Positions 11,152-21,921 of a stretch of 64,000 bases of DNA are shown here, one piece after another. The notes beneath the pieces were generated by a model. That model saw only the letters and a program-made list of their open reading frames with translations. It did no database searches and was not told the DNA's origin. A program made the position numbers and the translations under genes. Each line of letters begins with the position of its first letter. Position 1 is the stretch's first letter. The DNA comes from Adiantum capillus-veneris (lineage: Eukaryota > Streptophyta > Polypodiopsida > Polypodiales > Pteridaceae). The stretch lies in contig CM043947.1 of assembly GCA_014529385.2 (NCBI GenBank), forward strand, positions 121,346,891-121,410,890. The letters are read 5' to 3'.

Positions 11152-12237
11152 ATGGCAGCACATAGTTATGGACCCATTTTTGCTGGAGAAGGAGATCCGG
11201 AGGAGTGGATGGCCGATTTCGAGTTGTATATGTTGTCACTGCATATGCCGGATGAAGCTAGCAAGATGCAAACGATCCCGTTCTTAATGCGGGGAAAAGC
11301 AAAGACATGGTTCTATGCGTTGGAGGGAGAGCCAAGAATTATGTGGCCAGTGTTGCGGACCCGTTTTCTGCAAGACTTTCAAAAAGAGGTGTCTCCTATC
11401 AACTTGGATGCAAGGTTGAAGAATTTGGAGTAGGATGTGAATGAGGAATCCAACATCTTTCTTGCCCTCTTTGAAGAATGCTGGAGAGATTTTTCAGTGG
11501 CCATGCAGTTGGTCAATGGTGGTGAGTACTTTAAATTGAAACATTTTATGTCTTGTTTACATCCCAAAGTTCGTGAAAAGGTGGATTTCGAGGGCCCGGA
11601 GAATTACAACGGGGCAGTTGCTATTGCGCGGTCTAAAATCCGTAAAATCAAGAAGAAGATCGAGCAAGGTGCATTGGGATATGAGGCAATGGTTCCCAAT
11701 CCGACTTCGAGTCCGAGAGAAGAAGTTCAAGCGGAGAATCAGCCCAATCCAGGGGCTGCAACCGTTCCTCAACAATGGGTATGTACAGTTCAAGATTTCT
11801 CTGATCAAATGCAATAGTTACGTTTAAGTGTTATGGAGAGAGGTCAAGCAAGGGCTCGAAGAGGCAGAGCTAGGCAATTGCCTGGCAGGTGCTACAATTC
11901 TGGTGAGGAGGGTCACTATGCTCCAGATTGCCCTCATCCACCAAGGGAAAGGGGCAGCATGTATCCTCTTTTTGGTCGAGGTCATGGTCAAACACAGTTT
12001 AATGGCCAAAGAGGGCAGCAAGAGGTTGAAAACGAGGCACGGGCGGCTCCATCAGGTAACGATGAAATGCCCAGGGTTAACATTATTGGTGTTGACAGGC
12101 AGGAGGTTGACATTATGGCCAACAAAAGAGTACAAGGTGAAAGAGAGACTGAGACGGAGCGTGAAACTAGAGCAAAGAAGGGGAAAGAGAAGGTAAATGA
12201 AGGAAGAGAGCATCCCGAGCCAAGCAGAAGGAGGTGA
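11152..12237 (+). pseudogene. Gag of copy B
   Basis: Same start and domain order as copy A. In-frame TAG codons lie at 11431-11433 (CAG in copy A) and 11815-11817 (AAG in copy A). The zinc knuckle reads CYNSGEEGHYAPDC, again without the second Cys. Unlike A, the C-terminal frame is intact from 11833 to 12237, through GNDEMPRVNIIGVD and a charged EREKTE-rich tail. Comparing A and B shows independent decay after duplication. Confidence 0.8.
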
Positions 12238-12444
12238 AGACGGAGAATTACCCAAAAGGATTTTCAATTGGGACGCGGAAATCCGGAGTATGATTTGGTA
12301 AGAGATGTTCAAAACCAGAAGGCTAACATCACTTTTGGGCAGCTGCTTGCTTTGCACCCTAAGTTAAGAAGGCAATGGTCAACCAGTGTCAGCACAAGGC
12401 TTCCTCGAGTGGGAGGAGAGGTACATACGGTGTAGAATCTAGCT

Positions 12445-14840
12445 GTGAAGGTGAGAAGTCCAACCGATGTGCTTCTGGTGGTGGATGTTTTGATCGAAAA
12501 GAAGAAACAGGTTCAAGCATACATCGATGGTGGTGCCCAAGTCTGTGTTATTACGGAGTCGGCTATGAGGGATATTGGCATTAAAGCTGTTGTCAGGTCC
12601 AATGTGCAAATGAGGATGGCTAATCATGCCAAGGCTCGTTGTTTGGGAGTGGCACAAGATGTGAAGGTAAAGGTTATGGGAATTGAATGCTTAATTGATT
12701 TTTTTGTTATGAAAGCAAGTGAGAATGCCTATCCAATTATATTGGGGAGGCCAGGGCTGTTGGCAATTGGGGCCAAACAAGATTGGGGGACCGGAGTGTT
12801 TACCTTGCCGGATCGAGAAAATGGCGGACAGATTGTGTTGGATCTAAAGACAAGGGAAAGTCATTTTCATCCCTCAGCAGGTAGAGATAATCAAGATTTC
12901 AGTACCAGCTATGAGTACGAGATGGAGTCTACTTATGATGAAGTGTCTACCAGTGTCGAAGAGGAGGAGAGTGATGAGGATTTATTAAACCTGGATAGAG
13001 ATTTGTTCGGGGTCACAGTAGACTCTACCACTACAAGGAGAGGTATGCAAGTTCCTGTTTGTTGTTTGCAAGCCAAAGAGATGGAAGATATGCTACGTTC
13101 CGATTTAACAAAGCAGGAGAAAGAAGGCTACATGGGCCTATGTGCATCTTACCCTAACTTATTTGCGATGGAGTATAAGGATCTGAGGGGAGCTAGAGGA
13201 GTGGAGCATCAAATTCTGCTTAAAGAAGGATACAGGACAAAAGCACAGAAGCTCAGAAGGTTGGGGGATATTCAAAAGGAAGCCCTATGGCAGGAGATCA
13301 ACAAGTTGCTCGAGGCAATTATTATTTATCCGGTAAAGGAGTCTGAGTGGGTTTCTTCTGTTGTCATTACCTCAAAGAAGAATGAAAAGTGGCCGGTACT
13401 TTGCCTTTTCAAGATGAAATTTTAAACCAGGTTGTCGGGCATGAGCGCTATTCTATCATGGATGGGTTTTCAGGGTATTTTCAGATAGATATTGCTTTGG
13501 AGGACCAAAATACCTTCATTTCTCCATGGGGTTGCTTTGCCTATCGTCACAGGATTCCTTTTGGACTGGTGAATGCATATGCGACTTTTCAAGATTGGAT
13601 GAACAAGGTGTTCGGACCTTACTTGGGTAAGTTCATCAGAGTGTTTATGGATGATATTGGTTGCTATAGTTCCAGGGCAGAGCATTTGTCCAAGTTAAGG
13701 CTGTGTTTTCAAAGGCTAGATGAAGAAGGAGGTCAATTGAATCCAAAGAAGTGCAAGCTAGCACAACCAAGGGTTCATTTTCTAGGCCATGTGGTGTCAC
13801 AGAACGGGATTGAAGCAGATCCAGAGAAGGTGAAAGCATTGGTTCTTATGGAGCCTCCAACCAGTGCAACAAAATTGGCTTCTTTCGTGCATAAGTTAAA
13901 GTATTTATCCCGCTTTTTTTGGATGTTGTCTCAATATGTCTACCCTCATCAGAAAAGGGCTCAACACGTTTTCAAGATGAATTTTAAACCAGGTTGTCGG
14001 GCATGAGCGCTATTCTGTCATGGATGGGTTTTCAGGGTATTTTCAGATCGATATTGCTTTGGAGGACCAGAATACCTTCATTTCTCCATGGGGTTGCTTT
14101 GCCTATCGTCACAGGATTCCTTTTGGACTGGTGAATGCATATGCGACTTTTCAAGATTGGATGAACAAGGTGTTCGGACCTTTCTTGGGTAAGTTCATCA
14201 GAGTGTTTATGGATGATATTGGTTGCTATAGTTCCAGGGCAGAGCATTTGTCCAAGTTAAGGCTGTGTTTTCAAAGGCTAGATGAAGAAGGAGGTCAATT
14301 GAATCCAAAGAAGTGCAAGCTAGCACAACCAAGGGTTCATTTTCTAGGCCATGTGGTGTCACAGAACGGGATTGAAGCAGATCCAGAGAAGGTGAAAGCA
14401 TTGGTTCTTATGGAGCCTCCAACCAGTGCAACAAAATTGGCTTCTTTCGTGCATAAGTTAAAGTATTTATCCCGCTTTTTTTGGATGTTGTCTCAATATG
14501 TCTACCGTCATCAGAAAAGGGCTCAACACGTGAATGGATTTCAGTGGGATGAGGAAGCTCAAGAGGCCTTTGATAAAGTGAAGGGTATTCTATGTCAGTT
14601 ACCTGCGGTGTGCCCTCCTAATCATGAGGATGTTTTTTATATTGCTATGACGGTGGGAACGGTGGCTATTGGAGCAATATTGCTACAAAAGGTAGGCAGA
14701 AGCTATAAGCCCATTTATTTCTAAAGCATGGTTATAAGTCCAAGGGAAGCTACTTATACAGAGGCAGAGCAGTGGTTATGGCTTTGGTCTTTGCATGCAG
14801 GAAGTTTAAAGTATATTTGGTCGTTCGGAAGTTTTATGTA
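12445..14840 (+). pseudogene. Protease-RT-RNase H of copy B, truncated
   Basis: The protease is intact through AYIDGGAQVCVITE (about 12514-12556), a D-G-G instead of D-[TS]-G active site, and PIILGRPGLLAIG. RT begins normally but loses about 55 bp at 13392-13402 relative to A, then carries a tandem duplication of its catalytic part (13407-14531). RVFMDDIGCYSS appears in both repeats. The second repeat runs through the RT/RNase H connection missing from A, to a TAA after KPIYF (about 14724). Sequence stops abruptly at 14840 in the first RNase H and joins the middle of an LTR. Archaeal RNase H, integrase and polypurine tract are absent. Confidence 0.82.
13407..14531 (+). repeat. Tandem duplication of RT core, ~562 bp x 2
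   Basis: 13407-13969 and 13970-14531 are near-identical; only a handful of substitutions and a 1-bp deletion were seen. Both contain PFGLVNAYATFQDWMNKVFGP and the FMDD box. Sequence after CTCAACACGT jumps back to TTTTCAAGATGA, pointing to a template jump or unequal exchange. Duplication is local to copy B. Confidence 0.9.
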
Positions 14841-15859
14841 TTGGGCGTTGTTGTGGTGGCGCTGCAGGCGGAGGCGCCGGCGGTTTTGAGCGGCGTAGCC
14901 GGCGAGGCGGGGCGGCAGGTGGCGCCCGTGTTGTGTGAGGTCGATGATGGTGTGGCGCCCGGCATGGGGTGTTCCCACGGCCCAGGGGGCCCTGAAATTT
15001 TAAAGAAGGAAGTAGGGGGCAATAGCGACATCGCTATTGCCTCCCCCCCTCGTGTAAGGGAGAGGTCCCACAGCAGCATGCCAAGGAGAACTAGAAGGAG
15101 AGTCCGAGAGCAATCAAGTGGACAAAGCCAAATGCAAGGCCAAGAAAGGGGAAGTCCGGGCGGCCAAGATGGAAGGACCAAAGCCCGGACCAAAGCCCAA
15201 TGTGCACACCATGTAAATGTTTCCAAAAGCAAACTAGGCCAAGTGTTAGCAATGCCATAAAATACTAAAAGAAGCTCTAAGTGAAGGCCACGGCAAGAGA
15301 AACCCACCCTTTTTCTTTTTTTTTTGGGACTCTTAGAGGTACCCCTATAAATGGTTGTAAATGTGAAAATTTAAGGGCTTTTTTTGCCTGTGTGAGTAAG
15401 TGAAAGCTTGAAGCTTGTGTGATGCCAAGCCTTCCATTGAAGCTGCATACATCGGTTGTACTACTCTCTATGCAAAAATACCACTCACTTACCCCAATCT
15501 TGTGTGTTGCTTCTCCCCATCCCCCTCCTTTTCTCTCGCTCTTCATGTATTGGTCATAGCTCGCAGAGGGTTTGCCTGCAGCCTCTGCAGCCTGCAGCTC
15601 GTCGACAGGTGCTACCGAGAGGGCAAATAAGGAGTGTCTTGTGATTCGGAAGGGTGAGTTGAGCAGTGTGGGTGTTTGTTGTGTTGTGGGTGTTTTTTGC
15701 AAGGTGTGAGGTAGTTGTTTTGTATTCCAAAGCAGAGTTGTTAGTGCAAATAAGCCAATTTGAAGGTGTTTTTTGAGAGGTTAGGGGTGCTGTGGAATCC
15801 CCGGGCTATAGAGAGGCAAATAGTTTGTGTGCTGATGTGTTCCTTATTCCCCCTCTCCA
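14841..15859 (+). repeat. LTR3 of A/B, 5'-truncated
   Basis: It matches LTR2 from about 10076 to the end and lacks about 1055 bp at its start. The join to RNase H sequence is at ATTG/GGCG, with TTG shared by both parents, as in illegitimate recombination. TATA at 15345-15352. It ends CA at 15859, then the array's target duplication CCGT. Confidence 0.88.
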
Positions 15860-15873
15860 CCGTACACCCCCAA

Positions 15874-16270
15874 TGTAGGTATTGGTGCGTAGCTCTCATC
15901 GAGGGCAACACGCTGCACTTCTCCGCACTCGATTTTGACCATCGGTGCACACGTAGCATCAAGATAAAACTCTCACTCTCTCTCTTACACAGAGTACGCT
16001 CACTCACACAGACAAAACTTTTTAAAAATGACAAAGGTTTTTTTTATTAAGGTCAAAAGTGGTATAAATACCTTACAATCTCAACCCCTAATGTTCCAAT
16101 TTAACCATCCACTCAATCTAAATGTCAAAAATGAGATACAATCTGAAAGCTTCTGCAAGCCCCCCTATTTACAAAGGTAAAATGACAGTTTTTCTCAATT
16201 AAAGAATAATTACAAAAAATAATATCCTACCGAGCAATCATTCTCCGTTGGGTGTGTCTAGCCGCTAACA
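15874..16270 (-). repeat. 3' LTR of F
   Basis: 397 bp. On the minus strand it starts TGTTAGCGGC directly after the polypurine tract and ends CCTACA. On that strand a TATTTATACC TATA-like site lies near 16057-16066 and an AATAAAAAA poly(A)-type signal near 16035-16048. Only its first 40 nt recur at the other end of F. Confidence 0.7.
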
Positions 16271-16305
16271 CTCCCCCCCTCCTAGTTCATGTCGTCCCCG
16301 ACATG
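16271..16305 (-). promoter_or_regulatory. Stem-loop plus polypurine tract of F
   Basis: On the minus strand, CATGTCG-GGGA-CGACATG (7-bp stem, 4-nt loop) is followed by AACTAGGAGGGGGGGAG and then the LTR start TGTTAGC. The same tract recurs at 23518-23552. Confidence 0.75.
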
Positions 16306-18229
16306 GCAGTAGAGCTGCTTCTTTAGTGGAGGCTTTCATGCATCTTTAGAAGGGACTCATATCGCGCATGCTGAGCGAGTAATGTCGAGCCAAATATCTC
16401 TGTGTTGATGGTGAAGAAGCCTATATAGAAGGCTTCTTCAAAGGCCTGGAGGTGATAAGAAGGCAAAAACATAATTCTTTGATATAGTGCATGTATCACC
16501 TCGTGAGAAGGCTGAGCAGACAGATCGTATGCACATCTGTATGTGTCTTGGAAGAAAAAAATATTGTCTGTTGCATGTCCAGGTTTAAAGGTTTTGAAGA
16601 CCGCCAGAAGGGTTTTACATATTTTTCTAAGCATGATGCAAGATGGTCAGGCGAGTCAGTGAAAAATTTAATGGCGCCCAATAGGATTTTCACCATGTAT
16701 TGCTCACTCATTCTCTCTCATGCCTTCAAGCCTGGCAACTTCGGATAATTGAGCCATGTGGGTATGCTTCTCTGCAACAGCTCATGTGCTTTCCATGTCC
16801 GTATCCTTGGTAGAGGGTAAAAACTGAGGCTGTCTATGATTCTTTTGGGCGCCTCTACCAAATGTATTAAATATTGTGGATATTTGGTGAGCCATGCCTT
16901 TCTCCACTTGGGCTGAGAATCCATGATCAGCTTGACTCCTTCTGGTTTGGAGATAGCGGCTTTGTATAATGGCACTATTGGCTCCTCTTTTATCCGTTTG
17001 TTGATTGTAGCAGCTTCATACTTTAGAAGAGGATATGGGAGAGAAGGTTGTAGCCATTCATGCCGAATGATATTGACATCTATCTTCTGAATGGTCATAG
17101 ATTTAAACACTCTCTGCTCCCACTCCAATGCTTCTTTGGCCGTGTCTTTTATTGCCGCTTCTAGTGCCTTCTGTAGTTTTTCTTCTTCTTCTTGTGTCAG
17201 ATCCTGGGGTTCTTGTGATGGCCCCACAAGGATGTCCTCTTGCATGGTGGTAGTGTCCACTAGATCTGACACATTTTCTATGCCGATGCCTTCCATTGCA
17301 TGGCTGGCCCTGGTGCAAGATCCCTCGGCCAGCATCAGTCTTTGCCTCTTCTCTAGTGTCAACTCCTTTTGGAGTTCCTTCATTTGTTCTTCATACAAAG
17401 CATTTTCTGAAGTTGTGCCAGTCGAGCTAGCAGCTCTGACTCTGGCCGAGATGCCCTTAGCCTTTGGATGGTCTGATCTTGCACTTTCATCTGATCTTTC
17501 AGCTCGATCACTTCATCCTGGCTTCCCTCATGTTCTATCTCGGCCTTTTCTTTGGCATTCCTCAAGGTTTCCACCTCTTTCGACTCATCAGCAAGTTGTA
17601 GAGTCAGATTGTCCCTCTCTCTCTCCACATCTGTCAGTGACTTGCTGATTTTCTTGTATTCCTCTTTTGCTCTTTGAAGCTTGTGTTCGGTTGCCTGATT
17701 CTATCGTTCCATCTCTTGGCATCTCTGTAACATCGCATCCAGATTGGCTTGCAGCTTTGTTTGTTTCTCTATGTTTTCTTGGCCCTGTTTTTGTAGTGAG
17801 TCCACTTCAGCTTTGATAAGAACTTCATTTCTTTTGAGATTATCAATCTCACTCTCAATGGCCATTGATCTTGCTCTAAGCACGGTTAGTTTTTGCATTA
17901 CCACATCCCAATCATTGGTTGGTGGCTATAGGTCCACTGATCTATGGCCATATCTTTCAACTCTACTAACCGAAGGCTCTGCATATGTTCCTTGGGTCTT
18001 GTGCTTGCCAACTCAAAGGCTACAATAGCTTCCTCTTCTTGAGAGTACTCAGCAGCTAGTAGATCAAGAATATTCTAAAGTTTCTTTCTTCTGGATCTGG
18101 CTACTCATCTGTCTCAGCTTTTGCCTTTTGCTCTTACTCCTTGTTCTTCTCTTGCTTGGAATCCTTTTGTTCATCAATTCTGTTTAGCTCCTCTTTTTGT
18201 TGGGTTTGTGGAGGGCTAAGAGGAGGTGG

Positions 18230-19038
18230 TGTTAGGAAATAAGACGTAGCTAAATAGATAATTGAGTAGATTACATAATGGAGAGAGACAGATTTATATA
18301 CATGAGATTATAGAGTAGAGAGAGAGAGAGAGAGAGTACACACGATATACGTGGTTCACCCAATGTGGGCTACGTCCACGGGAAAGCAGCCACTCAATGG
18401 CTTTAGTACTTCAAAACAAGAAGTACTTTACAAAGGGATTATACCCTTAATGGAGCTCCCGCCTTGCTTCACTCTCACCACCTCACACTCACCTTGTTGC
18501 ATCAACTTCACACTATGAAATGTGTGTAGAAATGGCCTCCTTTTATAGGCCAAAAGGGCTGCCCTCTCTTATGAGAGACAGCCATGTGTAGCCGCCCTTG
18601 TGCGAATAAGTCCAAATCGGACCCTCCAATCCACCCATGTGTGGCCGCCCTTGAGAAGACAAGTCCGCTTTTGAAATTCGGCCACTGCCACCCGCCATTG
18701 ACTTCCGACCACCGGCCACCGGCCATTGACTTCCGACCACCGGTCCATCGGCCATTGACTACCACCACCGGCAAACCAACCAACCGTTTGTTTTCCCAAC
18801 CACTTTCCGGCCACCATCCGCCATAATATTCCGATGAAAAATAATATTCCGGCGAAAAAAAGTCTCGGGCCTCCGCCCCCGAGGCCTTTAAAGTTGCCCC
18901 TGATTCTTGTCCGTGAAAATTTTGTCCGGTGAGTGATTTTCCTTCACGCACAATGGCTTCTCCTCATAATGGGGGCCTTACAAATGTGCGCTTTTACCAC
19001 AGAAAATTACAAGGTTAAATCAGGCTCCATACTTAACA
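18230..19038. mobile_element. Solo LTR inside the coiled-coil ORF of F
   Basis: 809 bp, TGTTAG...TTAACA, with a perfect 5-bp duplication GGTGG at 18225-18229 and 19039-19043. It contains an (AG)n run at about 18313-18336 and a CACCCAATGTGGGCTACGTC-type segment often seen in plant LTRs. No internal region is attached, so it is probably the product of LTR-LTR recombination. Family and orientation unresolved. Confidence 0.8.
18684..18775. repeat. Short tandem repeats in the solo LTR
   Basis: Three imperfect copies of a ~28-bp unit with the core CCATTGACTTCCGACCACCG lie at about 18694-18775, within a GC-rich stretch. Confidence 0.7.
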
Positions 19039-19071
19039 GGTGGTGTGATGGGGGTGGGCTGGATTCCCGGC

Positions 19072-19123
19072 TTGACGGTGGAGTTGGTGGCTTCTTCTTG
19101 ATGGTGGAGTTGGTGGCTTCTTC
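19072..19123. repeat. 26-bp tandem duplication in F's 3' ORF
   Basis: TTGA[CT]GGTGGAGTTGGTGG plus CTTCTTC, twice (19072-19097, 19098-19123), one mismatch. 26 bp is not a multiple of three, so it shifts the frame of the coiled-coil ORF. Confidence 0.85.
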
Positions 19124-20402
19124 TTGAAATCCCAATTCGCCTTGGTTTTTCTCTCTCTTTCTTGGCCTTCCTGCTCTTCTAGCAGCTGCCGTCTCACTTC
19201 GTCCACTTCTTCTTCTGTAAATGGATATTCGGGATATTCTCCGCCGTAGCATCTAAGATCTCAAAGTTTTTGATATAATCTTCGAACCGATCCCGGTGAA
19301 CCCTTCAAGATGATCCTGACATGGCTTCAAGGGATGGCTTCCACAACTCGCTCAAATCCCCTTTGAGTGCTCTCTCGGCTTTGAAACTTTCCATCAGTCT
19401 TTCTGGCCGCGCCGCTTTCTGTGACTTGGTTTCCTTGATTGGCACTTGTAGATTTTATTTCTTTCCCTTCTTTGACTCTAGCGGCTCTTCTAGTACAGTC
19501 TCTAACTGGCACTTCAACCATGTGGCTACCCTGGGTGCTTTGGGAGGTTCTTCTTCTTTGTCTTCTTTCAGCTTTAGCCAATCATTTTATGAGGGAGGTA
19601 GAGGCCAGTTTCCTTTGGCGTGCAATGCTCTATAGACAAATTTTGTTATCAGCTCACCAGGTACAATATAGGTGGGATTTTTGTTCCCCATCTTCACAAG
19701 ATTGTCGTGGATGTAAGCAGCATAATTTATCTCTTTTGGTTTGCTGTTTTGCATTTCCCAGGTGAAAGTGGTGGCAATGGCTCCAGGTAGCATCCTGTAT
19801 TTCTGTGGCCGCTTTGTAGACATGTGGAAGTATTGATTGTATAGTTGGCTCATGATAGCCACCTTCGGGTTTGCAATATCTTCAAATGTGTAGTTATTCT
19901 TCTTTTCCGAGTAAACCTTGACTTTATCTGACCTCTTTGTCACATTGTCTCCTTCGTTTGAGATGTCAAGTGCGCTACCACCACCTTCTCTATGATGACA
20001 ATCATTGTATCAGGCTTGCCTTGCAGATCGGTGACTCGGGCCACTCCATCTTCTTTGATTGTGGTGACAAATTCCCACACTCTTTTAATATCAATCCCGC
20101 AGGCAAAGCTTCAAAGTAGTTGTGGAGATCCAGCTTCTCCAAGTAATCCCCCATCTTGCTCCTGACAAATTCATTGAGCTCTCGTGGTATCATGGGTAGC
20201 TCCACTGCATTTCCCTCAGGATCTTTGAATACTCCTTGGTAGATTCTCAGAGCATTCGTCTCTAGCATATCATCTTGAATCCATGTGCTTGTGGGCTTAA
20301 GGGTTCCCTCTGGGATCACAAAAGACTCCACTTCTTCTAAGTAGTCCTTTATAGTCATCCTCTTCTTCTTTGCAGGTGATTTTGCGGCTGCCATGGATCC
20401 TG

Positions 20403-20420
20403 TTGGACTCAGTAGTCCAA
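20403..20420 (-). promoter_or_regulatory. Hairpin just upstream of the F 3' ORF start
   Basis: TTGGACTCAGTAGTCCAA: 7-bp perfect arms, 4-nt loop, ending 8 nt before the ATG on the minus strand. A CAG follows on the minus strand (AACAG then GATCCATG) and could be a 3' splice site; the link is conjecture. Confidence 0.45.
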
Positions 20421-20557
20421 AGCTAGGTTTTTTACATATTAGCTGATAAACTGAGTTCTGACTATCCAAATGACTTGAAAATTGAAAATAAAACTCAAAA
20501 GGAACTAGGGAAACTCTACATGTGCTCACAGTAGCTTTTTGGCTAAAAAATAATCAT

Positions 20558-20585
20558 GTAGACATCCTACGCGTAGGATGTCTAC
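20558..20585. repeat. Perfect palindrome, copy 1
   Basis: A 28-bp perfect palindrome centred on CATCCTACGCGTAGGATG. First of four in the non-coding part of F. The core contains the MluI-type ACGCGT. Confidence 0.9.
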
Positions 20586-20843
20586 CTTGTCTGTTTTTGG
20601 TGAAACTTGGCAGGCTTGTGGCCCTTGACCTGTGCAACATGGCTATGTAATTGGAATTGGGTTTGGGTATCAAAAAGTGCAATTTTGGTAGATTTAAGCT
20701 TTTGGCTCACAAATTGGGTAGGATGTCCTCAACAGGTGGAAAATGATATTTAAATGAGTTGAAAGTTGATATATAGGCTTCTTATACCATGTTGATGGCT
20801 CCCATGAAGTCAGTTCTTGCACAGAAGGTCCAAATGACACTGG

Positions 20844-20867
20844 AGACATCCTACGCGTAGGATGTCT
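20844..20867. repeat. Perfect palindrome, copy 2
   Basis: Same 24-bp core, 284 bp after copy 1. Flanking sequence shows weak similarity to the copy 1 flank (for example TCAAAAAGTGCA, about 140 bp downstream of each), so an old tandem unit of about 284 bp is likely. Confidence 0.9.
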
Positions 20868-21185
20868 ATTTTATCAAAATGACTTGAAATTGGTTCTGAG
20901 GGTAGCCCTTAGCATGTAGAGCATGGCCCTTCTCTTAGATTTTGATTTGGATAAGCATTGGTGTTGTTCAGAGCATGTGTAGTGTTTTTAGGCTCAAAAA
21001 GTGCATCTTGGAGATTTTGGGGGCCAAAGGTAATGGGAATGAAAACCATTCAAGAGGGAGTGAGAGGATTAATACCAAATTAGCCTTTAGCCCTACAATG
21101 GCTTGAAATTTGATGCATGGGCTTGTGAAGGTGTTATAAAGCCATCTAGAACTCAAAAATACCAACTGGAGGTCAAATAGGTCAT

Positions 21186-21635
21186 CATTAGGCAAATTTG
21201 GACTCACAAAGGGGCCCTTTAAGGAGTTTGACTTTACCTCTCTCTACCAAAACGGGCGCATGGATAAATTTTTGTAAATAAACTCCAAAGTTGGTGGAGG
21301 TTTGACGGTTAGAATGTCCTCTTCAAGCTCCATCTACTGATATATAGCACGCCATGAGATTCCTCATATTTTAGAAGATTCTTTTTTTTATTCACGTATG
21401 ATGTGACAACTCTGTCGGAATCTAAGTGAATCAAAAAAAGAATCTTCTAAAATATGAGGAATCTCATGATGTGCTATATATCAGTAGATAGAACTTGAAG
21501 AGGACATTCTAACTGTCAAACCTCCGCCAACTTTAGAGTTTATTTGCAAAAATTTATCCATGCACCCGTTTTGGTAGAGAGAGGTAAAGTCAAACTCCTT
21601 AAAGGGCCCTTTGTGAGTCCAAATTTTGCCTAATG
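21186..21635. repeat. Foldback element with 210-bp arms
   Basis: 21186-21395 and 21426-21635 are inverted copies, closely matching throughout (the outer ends read CATTAGGCAAA against TTTTGCCTAATG), separated by a 30-bp loop. A transcript would form a ~210-bp hairpin. No coding sequence. The outer right end lies 2 bp from palindrome copy 3. Confidence 0.9.
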
Positions 21636-21637
21636 TT

Positions 21638-21661
21638 AGACATCCTACGCATAGGATGTCT
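21638..21661. repeat. Palindrome, copy 3 (one central mismatch)
   Basis: Same core with CGCATAGG in place of CGCGTAGG, so the centre is imperfect. Directly adjacent to the foldback element. Confidence 0.88.
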
Positions 21662-21921
21662 ATTTCATCAATTTTCACGTCTGACCCCACGGTTAGCTTG
21701 GCAATGTGCTCATAAGTATATTGTGCAAGTTTCATGTGATTTGGACTAGTTTTGGTAGGTCTAGGACCCATTATTGCCTCTATTCTCTGACTTTCCATTT
21801 TCTGATGCGTATGAGGTCAACTTTTGTCCAAATGTGATGAAAGTTGGTGACTAGCATGTACAAGCTATTCAGAAGCTGTATGTGAGATGAGATGTTGAGT
21901 TTGGTTCCCAGATATGGCCTT

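Larger units (their letters stand above)
1745..15859 (+). mobile_element. Tandem Tat-type array A/B (LTR-int-LTR-int-LTR)
   Basis: Three LTR copies (1745-3796, 9021-11074, and 14841-15859 lacking its first ~1055 bp) separate two internal regions of one Tat-lineage Ty3/gypsy family. A 4-bp duplication CCGT flanks the outer ends (1741-1744, 15860-15863), so the whole array occupies one insertion site in G. The simplest origin is unequal crossing-over between the 5' LTR of one allele and the 3' LTR of its homologue. Copy A then lost pieces of RT. Copy B lost its archaeal RNase H, integrase and the start of LTR3, and gained a tandem RT duplication. Neither copy can encode a full Pol. Confidence 0.85.
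16320..20394 (-). pseudogene. Coiled-coil 3' ORF of F, unrecognised
   Basis: It starts MAAAKSPAKKKRMTIKDYLE at 20394, in a good plant start context and with a basic KKKR stretch that could be a nuclear-localisation signal. It reads with frameshifts to about 16323, just before the polypurine tract, giving roughly 1000-1300 codons after removing the solo LTR. The N-terminal ~300 residues look globular (PMIPRELNEFVRSKMGDY, YNQYFHMSTKRPQKYR). The middle (17380-17904) is heptad-rich coiled coil (ESEIDNLKRNEVLIKAEVDS). The C-terminal third (16323-17398) has acidic DLTQEEEEKLQK, then W/P-rich sequence. No known family was recognised. Its place between pol and 3' LTR is that of the env-like ORFs of some plant elements, but no signal peptide or membrane segment was seen. 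Confidence 0.55.

Noticed and set aside
18508-18951. 147-codon minus-strand frame with repeated GRW/VVGSQW-like units
   Set aside because: It is the translation of short tandem DNA repeats within the solo LTR and starts and ends inside it.
16320-20394. A host coiled-coil gene (kinesin- or myosin-like)
   Set aside because: No motor or other host-domain motif; it ends at a polypurine tract and lies inside the CCCAA-flanked unit, so element-encoded is more likely.
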